From: Mrakia gelida
Lineage: Eukaryota; Basidiomycota; Tremellomycetes; Cystofilobasidiales; Mrakiaceae
Direction of reading: 5' to 3'
Length of the DNA: 64,000 bases
Assembly (NCBI GenBank): GCA_024345305.1
Contig: BRON01000001.1
Span: 558,001 to 622,000 of the forward strand
Shown in pieces: positions 45,442-57,600 of the stretch. Every line of letters begins with the position of its first letter. Positions within the stretch are counted from its first letter, which is position 1. The position numbers and the translations under genes are program-made. A model generated the notes under the pieces. It was given only the letters and a program-made list of their open reading frames with translations, ran no database searches and was not told the origin of the DNA.

Positions 45442-46903
45442 TCACAACTTCCCCACGCTCCCTCCAGCAGCCACAGCAGTCGTTCCATCAACGGGCATCT
45501 GCGACCAAAGATCCTTGAGATGGCTTGTCTGGTTGACGAGGAGGATCTCGACGTCGAGCTTGGGTCCAGCGTGAGGAGTTGGCATCGTGATTGCAGCTGC
45601 CGATGGGATCGAGCTTGGGTTGGAGTCTGACGGAGTGGGATGAGTGGCGGCCTTTGATGAGCTTGGTTTCGAAGGGTCCTGTCGTAAGAGAAAAAACGAG
45701 GAAGGAGGAGGTTCGTCAGGGAAAGAAGGGAGAACGAAAGGAGACGAGCGAGTCGATCTCGAGATGCGCGATTCTTGATGAGTGAAAAGAGAGGGGCAGA
45801 TGGAGACGAACGTTGATGCTGATCTCGAGACGAGTCCACCCAGTATCTGGCGGTCGAGAGAGAGGCAAACATCAGTCTCTGGAGGCAGAGGACGAACAAC
45901 GACGCGACGAGACGAGATGGCTCGAACTCACTCGTCATGCCCGTTGGTTGCCATCCAGATCCCTCTCCAGTCGCTCTCCGCCTCAGGAAGGCTCCAATAA
46001 GTTCACTATTGAAGATTCCATGGGCTGCGATCACGATGTGCTGCTGTTCGGAGGAGGTAGTCGTGTTGAGGATGTAAGGGAGAACGAACGTGTCGATGGC
46101 TCTGGGGGAGGGAAGGCGAGAAGCAGGGGCAGTCAGTGAGTGTTATTCACCACCGCGTAGTACGAGAGAAGACTGGGGTCGATCTCACTCACTCATCAGC
46201 TCGAGCAGCGACGTCGTTGAGCGATTCTCCTCCTGGGAAGGCGAAGTCTCGTTCCAACGAGTGTGAGATGGGAGTTGATCCGATCGATTCTCCCTCGTAG
46301 TCACCGAAGAACCTGCAAAGATTGAGAGTCAGTCGTCTGGCTACCAAAAGCTGAGAGAGAAGGTGAACTGACTCTTCTCGAAGGAGAGGAGAGATGGTGA
46401 TGTCCGGGTGAGGAACGGTTTGGTTTTGCTGATGGATTTGTTCTCCAGTCCAACGAGCTCGGAGCTGATAGAAGCAGGGAAAGGATCGAAGTGGGAACGG
46501 GTAGAAGGCTTGGTCAGTCTACGAGAAATCCCTACTCGGAAGGCGAAGGCGAGCGAGAAGCGAACGGGAGGGAGGAAAGAGACGCACCAAAGGAGAAGCG
46601 AAGATGGCATCGATCTTGACGTCCTTGAAGAAGCCTCCTACAGCGTTAGCCTGCTTGAGCCCGAGTTCTGAGAGAGGAGCATCCTTCCATCCAGCCCAGA
46701 TCCCAGCGGTGTTGTCCTGGACCAAGAGGAAGGGAGGGCGGGAGAGAGGGGGGAAGAGGACGAAGGGAGGGAGGGAAGGAAGGAGGTGAGCTCGAGTTTG
46801 TTCGGCCCTCAGCTCACTCTTCTTCTGACGAGAGAAGGCGCAGGAGAGAAGCACTCACGAGAGACTGTCCATGTCGAACGATGGTAACAAGAAGAGGAGC
46901 CAT
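45442..46903 (-). CDS. Histidine phosphatase / phosphoglycerate mutase-like protein
   Basis: Histidine acid phosphatase superfamily branch 1, about 290 residues. Start ATG 46903 (MAPLLVTIVRHGQSL). The catalytic RHG motif lies at residues 10-12, with the next exon DNTAGIWAGWKDAPLSELGL and IDAIFASPLLRA supplying the second phosphate-pocket arginine. Later are the conserved glutamate region (EFFGDYEGESIGSTP, FPGGESLNDVAARADEAI) and the second catalytic histidine in IVIAAHGIFNSELIGA. The C-terminal tail GPKLDVEILLVNQTSHLKDL ends GGSVGKL at the TGA 45444-45442. Fungal members act as general phosphatases or fructose-2,6-bisphosphatase-like enzymes; the substrate is not evident. Tandem with the CAX gene. 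Confidence 0.87.
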
Positions 46904-47417
46904 GGTTGATGAGCGAGTTGTGGTTGGTGAGTCAGAGTGAAAAGGGAGGAACCGAGAGGGCTGAGGTGGTGGAGGGAGGGCAGAGGGTTCGTTGCATTTG
47001 CCCGCTGGCTCGAGCGGGGGAATGGTGACGACCCCAAGCCGAAAATCGCGAAGGGAAATTTGCCAAAATGCTCTTCGATGATTCCTCTATGGAACTTCGA
47101 GAGGCTCAGAGGAGACGGAGTGAAGCGACGGCGAAGAACGGACGAAGGGAAGGTCGAGTCGGTCGACGATCAACTCCTCGAGCTCACCAACACCTCTCAC
47201 TCTTCCTCTCTCCGAACATGCATGAGAAGCAATCCATCGCGAGAATAAAGTAGTATCTACAAGTTGGTTTCGAGAAGAGAGCGAAACGAGATCTTAGAAA
47301 GACTGGAAAGGCGAGCGAGGAGGGAACAGACGCGTCTGTTGAGAGACGAGGTCTCGCGAAGGAGAAAGAGTAGCAAAGCGGAAGATGGAGTGTATTTACA
47401 GACGGAGAGCGGAGTGT
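46904..47417. promoter_or_regulatory. Tandem intergenic region upstream of the PGM-like gene
   Basis: 514 bp holding the CAX 3' UTR and the PGM-like promoter, both leftward. No gene or repeat recognised. Confidence 0.4.
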
Positions 47418-50390
47418 TTAAGCAGTCCCAGTAGCGGCTCGCACAAGAGCCGCGGCCTCGAGAGCGAGTTGACCCTGAGGACGAGTAACCGAAGCGAGAC
47501 GCGAGTCAATTCAAGCCGAGACGAGAGAGTGGATTTTGAAGAGCGCTGACGGAGGAACTCACAGGGTAGTACCAGGTAACCAAAGCAATAATGACGTAGC
47601 AGCCCATGAGGATCGCACCTGAGGAATTGGAGGAGAACAAAGGGTCAGCGAGGGAGTCGAGGTCGAGCGAGATCAAAACGAGCCAAGAGCTTCGAAGACT
47701 CACCTTCGAGGTAGTTGGTCTTTCCATCTTGGATAGCCCAGTTGACGACGAGTACAGTGAGGAAGAGAGCGATGCTTTCGAAAAGGTCGAACCTGAGATA
47801 GGAAGAGCAGCTCGGTCAGTGCGAGTTCGGAATCGTGAAGAAATCAAGAGGAGAACGAACTTGAGCGTCAAGGGTTGTCCGATGGCCCACGCGAGAAGAA
47901 CGAGGACTGGGATGACGAAGAGCGCAATTTGGATGGAAGATCCGACGGCGATGGAGAGGGAGAGGTCGATCCTGTGAGAGGAAGAGCAGGAGGGTCAGAC
48001 GACGACGAAGCGAAGGGGATGAGCGAGAGCGACTCACTTGTCCTTGATCGAGACCACGACGGCAGTGACGTGCTCAGCGGCGTTTCCGACCTGATCAGAG
48101 AGGAATGCAAAGTCAGAAATGCGTCGGGTGAGGGGGACAGATCGAAGGGAAGGGAAGATGAACTCACCAGAGGAAGAAGAATCAACGCGACGAACTCTCG
48201 ACTGACGCCTCCAGTCGAGGTCATTCCGTCGATGCTCCCGATCAACCACTCGGCCGTGACTCCTGTGAACACGGTCACGATGACTAGGAGGATCGAAGCT
48301 TGGAGGGCGGTGAGGAGGGGAACCTCGAGAACCTCCTCTTCCTCCTCCTCGGGGACCTCGACGCCGTTCTCGTCGAACTCGATGGATCGACGACTCGAGG
48401 TGGACGAAGAGGAGGACGAGGATCCTCCGATGGAAGGAATCCAGTTGGGACGAGGGAAGACGTGGGATCCAGGAGGGGAGGGACCGCTGTCCTGAGCTTG
48501 AGCTTCCATTCGTCGACGTTGGAAGGGGGTGACCGTCTGAGGGCGAGCAAGAGAAGGTCAGCGAGGGAGCTCGGGGGAAGAAAGGAGGATTGAACCAACC
48601 TTGAACAAGTAGGCGTGTGTGTAGAGCTGGAACATGAGGTAGCCGACTGGGAAGGAAGAGAAGAGAGGAAGACGCGTCGGGTCAGCGAGGAGCTCATTTT
48701 AGACGGACAAGGAACAGAGAGACTCACCATAGGTCATGAGAAGAAGGAAGGCGATTCCTCGACTGATGGATAGAAGATCCTTGAGTTCTTGTCCCTCAGG
48801 CTGGGCGAAGGATCCAAGTCCGAACGAAGCGTGGTACGCGGAGGGAAGAACGATGGCGACGACGGCAATTCCGAGGAGGGAGATGTTGAGTTGAGCGGCT
48901 CGGATTCCGTAGCCTTGCTCGTGGAATCGAAGACCTCCGGCAAAGAAGCACATTCCGAGGACGAGAAGCGTGTTGGAGAGGATGGATCCGATCATGCTGT
49001 AAAAAGAAGGGAACGAATCAGTGACGATTGATCGAAAACGAGACGACGGCTTCGACGCGACTTTTCAACTCACGAAGACTGAACGATGTCGAGTTCCCCC
49101 TTGACGAGCGCGAGGATGGAGATGAGGAGTTCGACGGCGTTTCCGAAGGTGGCGTTGAGAAGTCCCTGGAAGGTGAAGCGAAGAGAGAAAGGAAGTCAGC
49201 GAGGAGCAGACGAGAAGATGGACGAGGAAGACGTGATATAGACGAACACCGAGGGAATCTCCTACTCGAAGAGCCAGCTGTTCAGTCGCGAACCCAAGCA
49301 ATGAAGCGAGAGGCACGATGGACAAGAACGAGAAGACAAAGACGAGGGTGTCCGACTGGTGGGAGAACTCGAGAGCCCAGGAGACGGGGAGGAAGACGAG
49401 CTGGGAGAGAGAGGAGAAGAGGTCAGCCTTCGCTCTTCTCTCAAGATTCACAGCGACTCGACGAAGAGACTCACCATGACGTTCAACCAACTAGCCGTCG
49501 AGATGTTGCGCAAGGCGACCCTCCAAGTCAAGCCAGCATCGCTCGCGAGCTTGCGCTTCGGAGAGAAGAGGATGTCCTTGAGGGGGAGTCTCGAGGTTCC
49601 TTCTTGATCTCCGTTGTTGAATGGTGTATTGGTTCCTGTGCCTCCGTTGAGATTGGAGGCGAAGGTGTTTCCAGTTACGATTCCGTGTCCTTGTGGGAAC
49701 GAAGAGTTAGGAGCGGTGGGAGCTCGTCGAACGCGAGAGATCGAGGGGGATGATTCTGAGATGCGAGCGAGACGAAGAGCAAGGAGGTCAGCGAAAGGAG
49801 ATCGAGGCGACAGAGATGAAAACGATGGATCAAGGACGCACCCTTTTCAGGGGAGTGGACCTCGGGAGTGGACTGGAGAGGGCGAAGGAAGGTGAGAGAA
49901 GGAACGGAGGTGAGCGAGGGCTGAAGAAGACGAGCCGAAACAGCGTCGGTTTCGAAGCTGAATCTGAAGGTACGAACCTGGGTCCTAGGCTGCTTTGGTA
50001 GAGCAACCTTCTCGAGGAGCTGATAAGAGGACGAAAGGTGTAGAAGAAGAGTCAGAAAAGCTGCTGGAAGGGAGGAAAGGGTGGACGCGTTGGGTCGACC
50101 GCCAAGTGGAGACTCGACTGCGAGCTCGATCCACCTCTGCTAGCCCCCATCCTGACTGAGGAACGTACCTTGTTGGTGAGAGGTTGTCTTCCTCTCTCGT
50201 CGACCTTGTCCTCGAGATAAAGAGAGGTTGTTGGGTTGGGTGGTTGCATGGGGGAGTGCCCTCTATGACCACCCTCGTCGTCTCCTCCGGTCGTGGCATC
50301 TGCAGCTCCTGCGAGGGATCCTGCTCCTTGGGTGTTGTTGGTCGAAGAAGTGTTGTTGTTGTTGGCGAGAGACGAAGAAGATTTATCCAT
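47418..50390 (-). CDS. Vacuolar-type Ca2+/H+ exchanger (CAX family)
   Basis: Eleven-TM cation antiporter of about 680 residues, expected in the vacuolar membrane. Start ATG 50390 ([20 protein letters not shown]). A disordered N-terminal region of about 200 residues may be regulatory. The first alpha repeat is [20 protein letters not shown], then [20 protein letters not shown] and [12 protein letters not shown]. The second is [20 protein letters not shown], then [20 protein letters not shown]. The two GNA-E motifs carry the ion-binding glutamates. Between them lies the acidic loop [13 protein letters not shown] typical of CAX proteins. The C-terminus is [15 protein letters not shown] at the TAA 47420-47418. 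Yeast Vcx1 and filamentous-fungal CAX proteins export cytosolic Ca2+ or Mn2+ into the vacuole. The ion specificity is inferred from the family. Confidence 0.94.
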
Positions 50391-51080
50391 CGATTATGCG
50401 TGCGTGAGGAAGGGGAGTTTCCTGTAGAGATGGGAGGATGAACGAAGGAGGGCGGGAGGGAGGGAGGGAGGGAGGCAAGAAGCGGTGTGGAGGTGGGGGG
50501 AGGGAGGAAACGAGGTCAGCTTGCGAGCTCTTTGGACTGGGAATCGATCCTTGGACCATGAAGGAGGCAAGAGGAAGGCCCAGATATCCATCGAGTGAAA
50601 GAGGGACTCACCTGAGAGTGGTGGTTGGTGGGAAGGAGAGGAAAGGGAAGGCAGCGTGGATGAGATCGGACCTTGCCAAGCAGACGGGTCACTTTCGGCT
50701 CAACCCGTTTTTGGACTGAATAGATATCTGGGAGTCCACCGATAAGCATCAGGAGCCTTCATTTTCGATGCGAAAATCTTCAGATCGTGAGAAACCTCGA
50801 AAAACTTTGGAGGCAAGAGCTCAAAAACTGAGCGATCGCGAGCTCGACGCGTCTTCTCCCTCCCCTCGAACCGCTGCTTTCTCCTTCCTTTCCTTGCTCG
50901 AGCAGTACTGATAAGCAGATCAGCGATAGCCTTGGATCCCTGCAAGATCTGGCTTCTAAGATCTAGCCGGATACGCCGAAACTGCGAGGTGCTGAGCCCA
51001 ACAATAAGACCTGTTTCGAAGGTGACCATCGACGTCGCTTGTTTCCTTCGAACCGTCACCCACTCCCTCGCTAAACCGAT
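50391..51080. promoter_or_regulatory. Divergent region upstream of CAX and the unknown gene at 51081
   Basis: 690 bp shared by two divergent starts, with a G-rich tract at 50447-50475. No independent gene recognised. Confidence 0.4.
50447..50475 (+). repeat. G-rich GGGA repeat (potential G-quadruplex)
   Basis: Five consecutive GGG runs separated by single A bases (50454-50472), just upstream of the CAX start. It is a simple repeat that could fold as a G-quadruplex on the plus strand. Confidence 0.6.
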
Positions 51081-52523
51081 ATGATCCCAAGCGATCCACA
51101 AGAAGGAACGCATCTTCTCTCTCAACCAGAACAATCTCTCATCATGCCTCAAAACGAGCCTCCCTCCTACTCGCCCTCGACCGAACCTTCCTCGAGCTCG
51201 ACAGCCAATGCCTCGGACCTCAAGCGAACATCGTTTTCCCTCCCCCTCCCCCTCCTTCTTCCTCCTCTCTACGCACCATCCCCAAGCAGCCCCTTCCTCG
51301 TCGCCTCCTCACCATCGCTAGACGAAATCGGAATCCCCAAGCTCTCGTTCCTCGCCCTCGCCAAAGCCATCAACAGCTCGCTTCAACCACCTCCCATCGT
51401 GCGCTCGGCGAGAACTGCTGAGAACGTCATCTCGCACGTCCCCGGGCTCAACTTGGGATACAGAATAGCCAAGTGGGCGCTGGGAGGTTTGGTTTTGGGT
51501 ATCGTTCGTGGAGGAGTGAGTGTGGTGGAAAGAGGGTTCGAAGGCAAGGCGTCGAGGTCGATTGGGAAGGTGAGTTCTTTCGTCTTGCTGCTACGAGTAC
51601 CAACCAGCTCAGCTGGTCGCCACGACTTCCAAATGTCAGGTAAAATGTACGGTCCATATTCGATTCATCGCGCTGACGCTTTCTCATCTCAAACCTTTCC
51701 GAGCAGGCTCAAGATGTCATCTTCGGCGCGTCGTCCACCCTCCTCCCCAAAGCTACCCAAGACCTCGTCGAGAGGGCCAACTCACCATCAGGGATATAAG
51801 TCCTCGCAATCTTCTAGCCATCGTGTAGACTAATACAGACGCAGGATCTCGAGCTCAACGAGCAGCCAAACGCGTCGCACACGTCGCAATCGCTGACCCT
51901 CTCCTCCCGTTGCCCCTTCATTTTTCGTTCCTCTCAGATTCCCACCCTCCTCTAACCTCCTCCTCGCTCTAGTCCCTCACAACCTCCTCTCCATCATCCT
52001 GGCTCAATACGAACCCCTCTTCGACGTCCCCTCCTCCGTTGCGTCCGAGCTCGTTCGATCCAGCTTCCACGCCGCCTCGCTCCCTCCAGACCAGAGGAAA
52101 GCTCTTCGAGTCCGAGGGAAGATTGATCTCAAGAAGTGGGGATGGGTCCGACTCGAGGATGAGGAGGAAGAGAACGAAACGACAAGGATCCCTTCTCGCG
52201 ACGCGTCGTCGTCGTCGTCAGGCTCGGATCAGCTTCCTCGACCCACCACCTTCCAAACCAGCTCCTCATCCTCAATCCCAAAGGGTGGGAGATTCGCCCA
52301 CGTGGATGAGAAGCTCTCGGCGAGGAACGCGAGGAGGAACTCGACGAGGAAGTCTTCCCAGGATACGGTCGCCCACGGAGAAGGCTCGACGACAGCGACG
52401 GCAGGGAGGGGAGATGCTGGGTTTGCTATATCAGAGAGGAAGATCGGGGAGGGGACGATGTTTCTTGTGGTGGTGAGGAGGGGGTTGGAAGGGCTGGAGA
52501 GGTACGAAGGGGGCAGGGCTTGA
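51081..52523 (+). CDS. Unrecognised protein with a hydrophobic core, exon structure uncertain
   Basis: ATG 51081 (MIPSDPQEGTHLLSQPEQSL), or the internal in-frame ATG 51144 (MPQNEPPSYSPSTEPSSSST). The first exon carries SLDEIGIPKLSFLALAKAIN and a hydrophobic, glycine-rich stretch KWALGGLVLGIVRGGVSVVE. After an intron with a GTGAGT donor at about 51570 the frame continues AQDVIFGASSTLLPKATQDL but then meets TAA at about 51800. A further conserved-looking exon after the acceptor near 51938 reads SNLLLALVPHNLLSIILAQY, then LRVRGKIDLKKWGWVRLE and GEGTMFLVVVRRGLEGLE, ending at the TGA 52521-52523. One gene with a missed splice site is the best reading. Two genes or a broken gene are possible. No family recognised. 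Confidence 0.5.
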
Positions 52524-52861
52524 GAATGGGAGAGAAGTCGCGTCCGTTTCACTCGTTGTGTTGTTTTTTTGCTTATTGATGCGGTTCGCTCCCTTCGCTC
52601 GAGTGTATGATTGATCATGTGTATCTCTTATCTACGTGTGCAGGTTCATCACGCCTGCTCGTCTACCGTCCTTCTCTTCCTCAACTCGCCCCATCGCCTC
52701 AGCTCTGCTCAACTCGCGTTCGTCTTTCTCTCTCTTTGCCCACGCTCAACCACTCGTTCGTTCCTACCAAAATTATGAGATCGTAGAGTAGATATGTACA
52801 GTAAAGACTAGAGGGTTCGTGATGTTGGATAAACGGAGAGAGCGAAGAGCATCGACTAAGC
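52524..52861. other. Convergent 3' intergenic region
   Basis: 338 bp between two convergent stops, with AT-rich patches around 52560-52640 and 52770-52800 suitable for 3' ends. No gene seen. Confidence 0.4.
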
Positions 52862-54054
52862 TCAGAAAGCCAGCGACTCCAACGTCGACCCCAACCCCTT
52901 CTTCTCCCTAGGAGGGGATGTTGGTCCAGCTCCCGCTCCCCTTCCCTGAGCGTTCTGGAGGTGGTACTCGAGAGATTCGGCTTCCCTGAGATCCCCAAAG
53001 AGAAGGGAAAAGAGCGACGGAAGGAAGGGAGAGTAAAGGGTCAGCTTCGTTTCGTTGCGTTCGAACGCAAGAAGAGACGCGACGCACAAGTCATCCGAAA
53101 GAGCCTCTCCGAAGACCAACTCGAGTCTAGTTCCAACGTGATGTCCTTCAGGTCCGGTGGGAAGGGTGACGACGACGGCTGCTGGGACTCGTTCGTGAGC
53201 GGAGGAGAAGACGGCGAGTCCTGAGGCTTTGGACTTGTGGACGATGATGTGAGCTCCTGCGGCGGAGAGTTCGTTGACGGTGAACTCGATGGCGAGGAGG
53301 GGTTTGTTCTGTAAAGGAGAGGAGAGGGAAGGGAAAGGAAGGAGAGGGGAGGGGAGGGTGGGGAAGGAGTCAGCGAGGCTGAGTCGGAGGGAGGGAGGGA
53401 GGAGATGGGAAACGGGAGGAACGGTCGAAGCTCACCTCGATGAACAGAGGGAAATCCTTGAACCCCTTGGAGAGCGTCCTCTTCAATCTAAGCTTCTTGG
53501 GTCCTCCAGCATGGGCTCCATCTTCCTCCTCGATCTCGAGCTCAGCGTCGCCCTCAGCGCTGGGACGAGTCACGACGGGACGGGAGAAGAGGGCTTGGAT
53601 GGAGAGTCGTCGAGAGTGAGGGGAGGTGGGGACTTCGTTTCCGAGGTGTCGAGCGTAAGGGGTTGGGGAAGGGGAGAGGGTGAAGAGGATGGATTTCTGT
53701 CAAAAGAGGAAGGGCAGAGATGAGATGAGCGAGGATGTTCGCTCGTTCGCTCGCTCTTCTTGAAACTTCCGTCTCGCCGCAAGATCCCGCATCTCTCTCG
53801 TTCCACGTCGACTAGAGAGCAAGACTCACCTCCTGGACTGTGAGCTTTCCATCAAAGACGTACTCCATGTCGGCGAAGTGAACCTCAGTGGCATCAGCGA
53901 CTCCCTGGCTACTCCTCCTTCGCAGGAGAGAAGGGAAACCCGTGGCTGGGACGGTCGCGACGGGGAAGGCGAGTTTCGCTTGGACGGTGGCGGTGTGGTA
54001 GGGCTTGAACTCGGTGGTAGCAGAGTCGGTGGGGAGGGTGGTGAGAAGTTTCAT
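52862..54054 (-). CDS. Conserved-looking protein of unknown function
   Basis: About 290 residues in five or so exons. Start ATG 54054 (MKLLTTLPTDSATTEFKPYH). It continues ATVQAKLAFPVATVPATGFP, a region VHFADMEYVFDGKLTVQEKS, an acidic insert DAELEIEEEDGAHAG, the basic PKKLRLKRTLSKGFKDFPLF and a C-terminal alpha/beta-looking part IEFTVNELSAAGAHIIVHKS and RVPAAVVVTLPTGPEGHHVG. It ends GSTLESLAF at the TGA 52864-52862. There is no signal peptide or transmembrane helix. I do not recognise the family. Introns are standard (a GTGCGT donor and GCTGACC branch site near 53040). Divergent from the condensin gene. Confidence 0.65.
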
Positions 54055-54696
54055 AGCTGGGTGGTGGTTGTTAAAAGTTGTTTGAGGTTTTGGGAGGTTG
54101 TGATGGTTGGTGGAAGAAGAGAAGAGGGTTCGAAGGAACGATAAGATGAGCGAAGTGAGCAGCTGACCTCGCTCCTCCTCTTTTGCTAACAGACCTGCGT
54201 CACCGCTGAAGGGAACCGAGAAGGGAAAAAAGTTTCACTGACCGAGAAATCGGAAGAGACGAGATGTTCGCTGACCTTCCGCTCTCTTGATAGCACGTCC
54301 AAATAGCGATCGGGATGGGAAGGCGACCCTCGGCCATCTCGAACGACGTGTTTCGTTCGGGAAGCCAGGAGGTTGGACGCGTTTGCTTTTCCATGCACTT
54401 TTTTGGGTCGCTCTGAGGGACTTTCATTGTCTGGGGTAGCCTCCCGTGACCACACTGAGCTCGCTCGAGAAGTTTTTGGTGGGAAAATTCGCTCGTCTTT
54501 GCGCTGGACGACGAGGTCGCGTCCTTTTCTCCTTCTCGTCGAGTCGCAAAAGAAAGAGGTGGAAGGCAAACATCGACCATCCTCCTCCCTCCCTCCTCTC
54601 CAACCTCTCTCTCGGTACTCTTTCACTCGCCCCCATCTTCTCTATCACCTCCTCTCACCCATCGAAGTTCTTCAATCGGCTAGCGACCTGCTCGTG
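54055..54696. promoter_or_regulatory. Divergent promoter of the condensin subunit gene
   Basis: 642 bp between two divergent starts. It contains one ACGCGT (about 54379), which matches the MluI cell-cycle box bound by MBF in yeasts. Since this hexamer is common throughout the window, the match alone is weak evidence. Confidence 0.35.
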
Positions 54697-57600
54697 ATGT
54701 CGTTCAACCTTCAAGAATCTGTTCTCCTCCTTCAAGATCAAGACGAGACGATCCCCATCCAGAACGAGCTCGATGTCCCATCCATGAGCGAGTCAGAGGC
54801 GATGGACTACCTGGAGCGTGAGCGCTTTACTTCATCTTTCAGACTCGATGCGTCTCTGGGCGGGAGGAGGGTATGAAGGAGGGCGAAGAGGATGGCGAAG
54901 GGAAAGGAAGGAAGCTCGACGTCGTGTTGTTGCTTTCCTTCCAGAGCTGTAGGTCGAGCTGGAAGAGCTCCATGAGGCTCTTCAGTCCTCCCAGTATGCT
55001 CTCCCATAGCTCATCTATCTTTGGGTATGGATACGAGCACGGATGGGCTCTTCCAAGATTCCTATCTATCGAGGAAAGGAAGGAAACCAGAGCTGACCTT
55101 TCTCCTTCCCTTTCCCTCCTTCCCCTCGTCCTTTGCTTCCTCCCTTCCAGGTGCCATCGATTCGGTCGTCACTTCATCAGAGTCCATCCTCCAACCCGAA
55201 GTTTTCGATATCTTCCAAAGCTTGCTCAAGTAAGCTCTCTCCTTTTCAAGAGAGCTCGTCAAAGCGAACGCACCAACAGCGAGCTCACACCTCCACCTCC
55301 CTTCCTCCTTCCAGATTTCAGAGCTCTCTCTCCGTCAAGATTCAATCCAAGCTCCTCGATGCTATTCTCTCATGTACGTAGACTCATCCTACCCCTGACG
55401 GCGTGAGTTCACTCGACGGTATCGATGCTGACCCCTTCCCTTCCTTCCTTTCGACCTCTTGTCCTCCAGGCCTTCAATCCGAGATCGACTCGGCAACTCG
55501 CTCCCTCGAATCAGACGACCCTTCAGCTCACCTCGAACACAAGGTCCCACTCGAGATGCACGCCTTCCTGCTCCAATGGTTCATCACCGGAGCTGAGAAC
55601 GCTGCCGGGAAGGGAGAGGACGAGCTTGGGCTGAATGGCAAGAAGGTGCGTCTTCCTTCCGATCGCGTCTCTTCGTCCACCCTTCTTTCGCGTGTTTTTG
55701 ACCCTCTTCTGACCTCTTCGTATATATTCTCGCATCCACAGAAACGAGCTGGAGGAAAAGCTGCCGCCGCCGTGAGCAAGAAGGGAGAGAAGTGGACTTG
55801 GGAGGCACAGATCCCGACGACTCTTCGCCTCATGAGTCAAGCTCTTCGTCTCAAGTCGGATAGGATCTGGACGACTACTCAAGAGAGGGACGCCTTCATC
55901 AAGTGAGTCAGTTTCTTCCTCCTCGCCTGCACTCCCTCGCCCAGTAGCTTCACTGACCTCGACTCTCATCCGTTCGTCAGATGCTTCACTCGACCCGCCT
56001 ACCAAATCGCCGAGAACGAGAACTACATGAAGGTCTCGGAGATCAAGATGGGATTCTACAAGGTCATCTGTCTCTCCGTGAAGTTCCACAACCACTCGTT
56101 CAGTGAGTTTCCGTTCTCTTCTCTGCCAGTCCGAGAGCCTCGCCTGACCGACCCCTCTTCGCTCGTTTCTTCCACCCAGGTGCCCAAACCTCCATCATCC
56201 AGTCTCTCCAGTACTTCGAGCATCTCTCCGAGCCCATGGCCGAGCTTCTTTCCATCCTCGACAAGGAGTTCGACTTCACTCAGCTCACCGAAGAGGTTCT
56301 CAGGTTCGTCGTTCGCTCCTCCTCGGGTCGCGTTCAGGACTCATCGCTGACCGCTCGTTCCCTCTTCCTTCCGCTTCCTCCAGGGAAATCTCGACTCGAA
56401 ACTTCAACGCTCAGGATCCCAAAGGTCCTCGGTCGTTCTCCAAGTTCCTCCTCAAGCTCACCGAGCTCACTCCCAGAGTCGTCCTCAAGCAGATCAGTTT
56501 GCTCTTGACTCATCTCGACAGCGAGGTGCGTTCTCGCTCGCGCTGCACCCCACCTCGACGCGTCGAGACTTCCAGCTGACCCTTCCTCTTCGATCTCACA
56601 CCCAGTCTTACCCCATGCGAATGGCCATCGTCGAAATCATCGGGCTCATCATCAGGCATCTCGCTCTCTCGGAGGACTTCGACGCTGCGATCAAGAAGAA
56701 GCAGATCGAAAGCTTCTGGGATCTGCTCATGAAGAGGTTCCTCGACAATGCTACCTACGTTCGAGCCAAGGTCATCACCACAATCATGAAACTCCTCGAG
56801 TGAGTCTTGCTTTCGCGACTTCGAGGTCTCGTTCGCTCGTCGCGTCGTTTCGCTGACTCGTCTTTTCTCCTCCTTCTCTCCCTCCCTCAGGATGGACGTC
56901 AAGTTCATTCAACAACGTCCTCTCATCACCGAGCTCGCCATCCGTCATCTCGAGGACAAGTCGGCCATCGTTCGTCGATACGCCGTCGCTCTGGTCACCA
57001 AGCTCGTCACGACCCACCCTTTCGGAGTCATCCACGGAGGAGATCTCAACCTCGCTCTCTGGGAGGAGAGACATCGAGTCGTCGCTACCGAGCTCGAGGC
57101 AATGGAGGCTAGGGAGCTCGCCAACCTCCCCGAGGGATTCGAGCCGGACGAGGACTCGGACGAAGAGGAGGAGGAAGAAGAAGAGGTCGAAGAGGTGGAG
57201 GGAGAGGGAGAGGACGCCGAGATGGAGGAGGACGAAGAAGGAACTCCCAAGCCCAAGAAGGTCAAGAAGGTCAAGGTCAAGAAGGAGCCCAAACCGGATC
57301 GACCTCCTCGAGATCCCAACGCCGCTCCCGTCAACCAGAACGCTCTCCTCGCTCTTCGATTCGCCAAGAACTACCACGACGAGGCTCTCGCTCTCGTTCG
57401 AAGCGTCGAAGGAGCCATCCCCAAGCTCAACGATCTTCTTTCGTCGACCGGTCGAGCCGAGGTTCTCGAGGCCATGGACTTCTTCAAGGTCGCTCACGAG
57501 TATCAGTTTGAGTCGGCGAACGTGAGTGTCGAGTCTCTCCTCGCTCTTCCCCTTCCCTCTCGCCGTTCTGACCGTTCGTCCTTTCTCCTTTCACCGAAAA

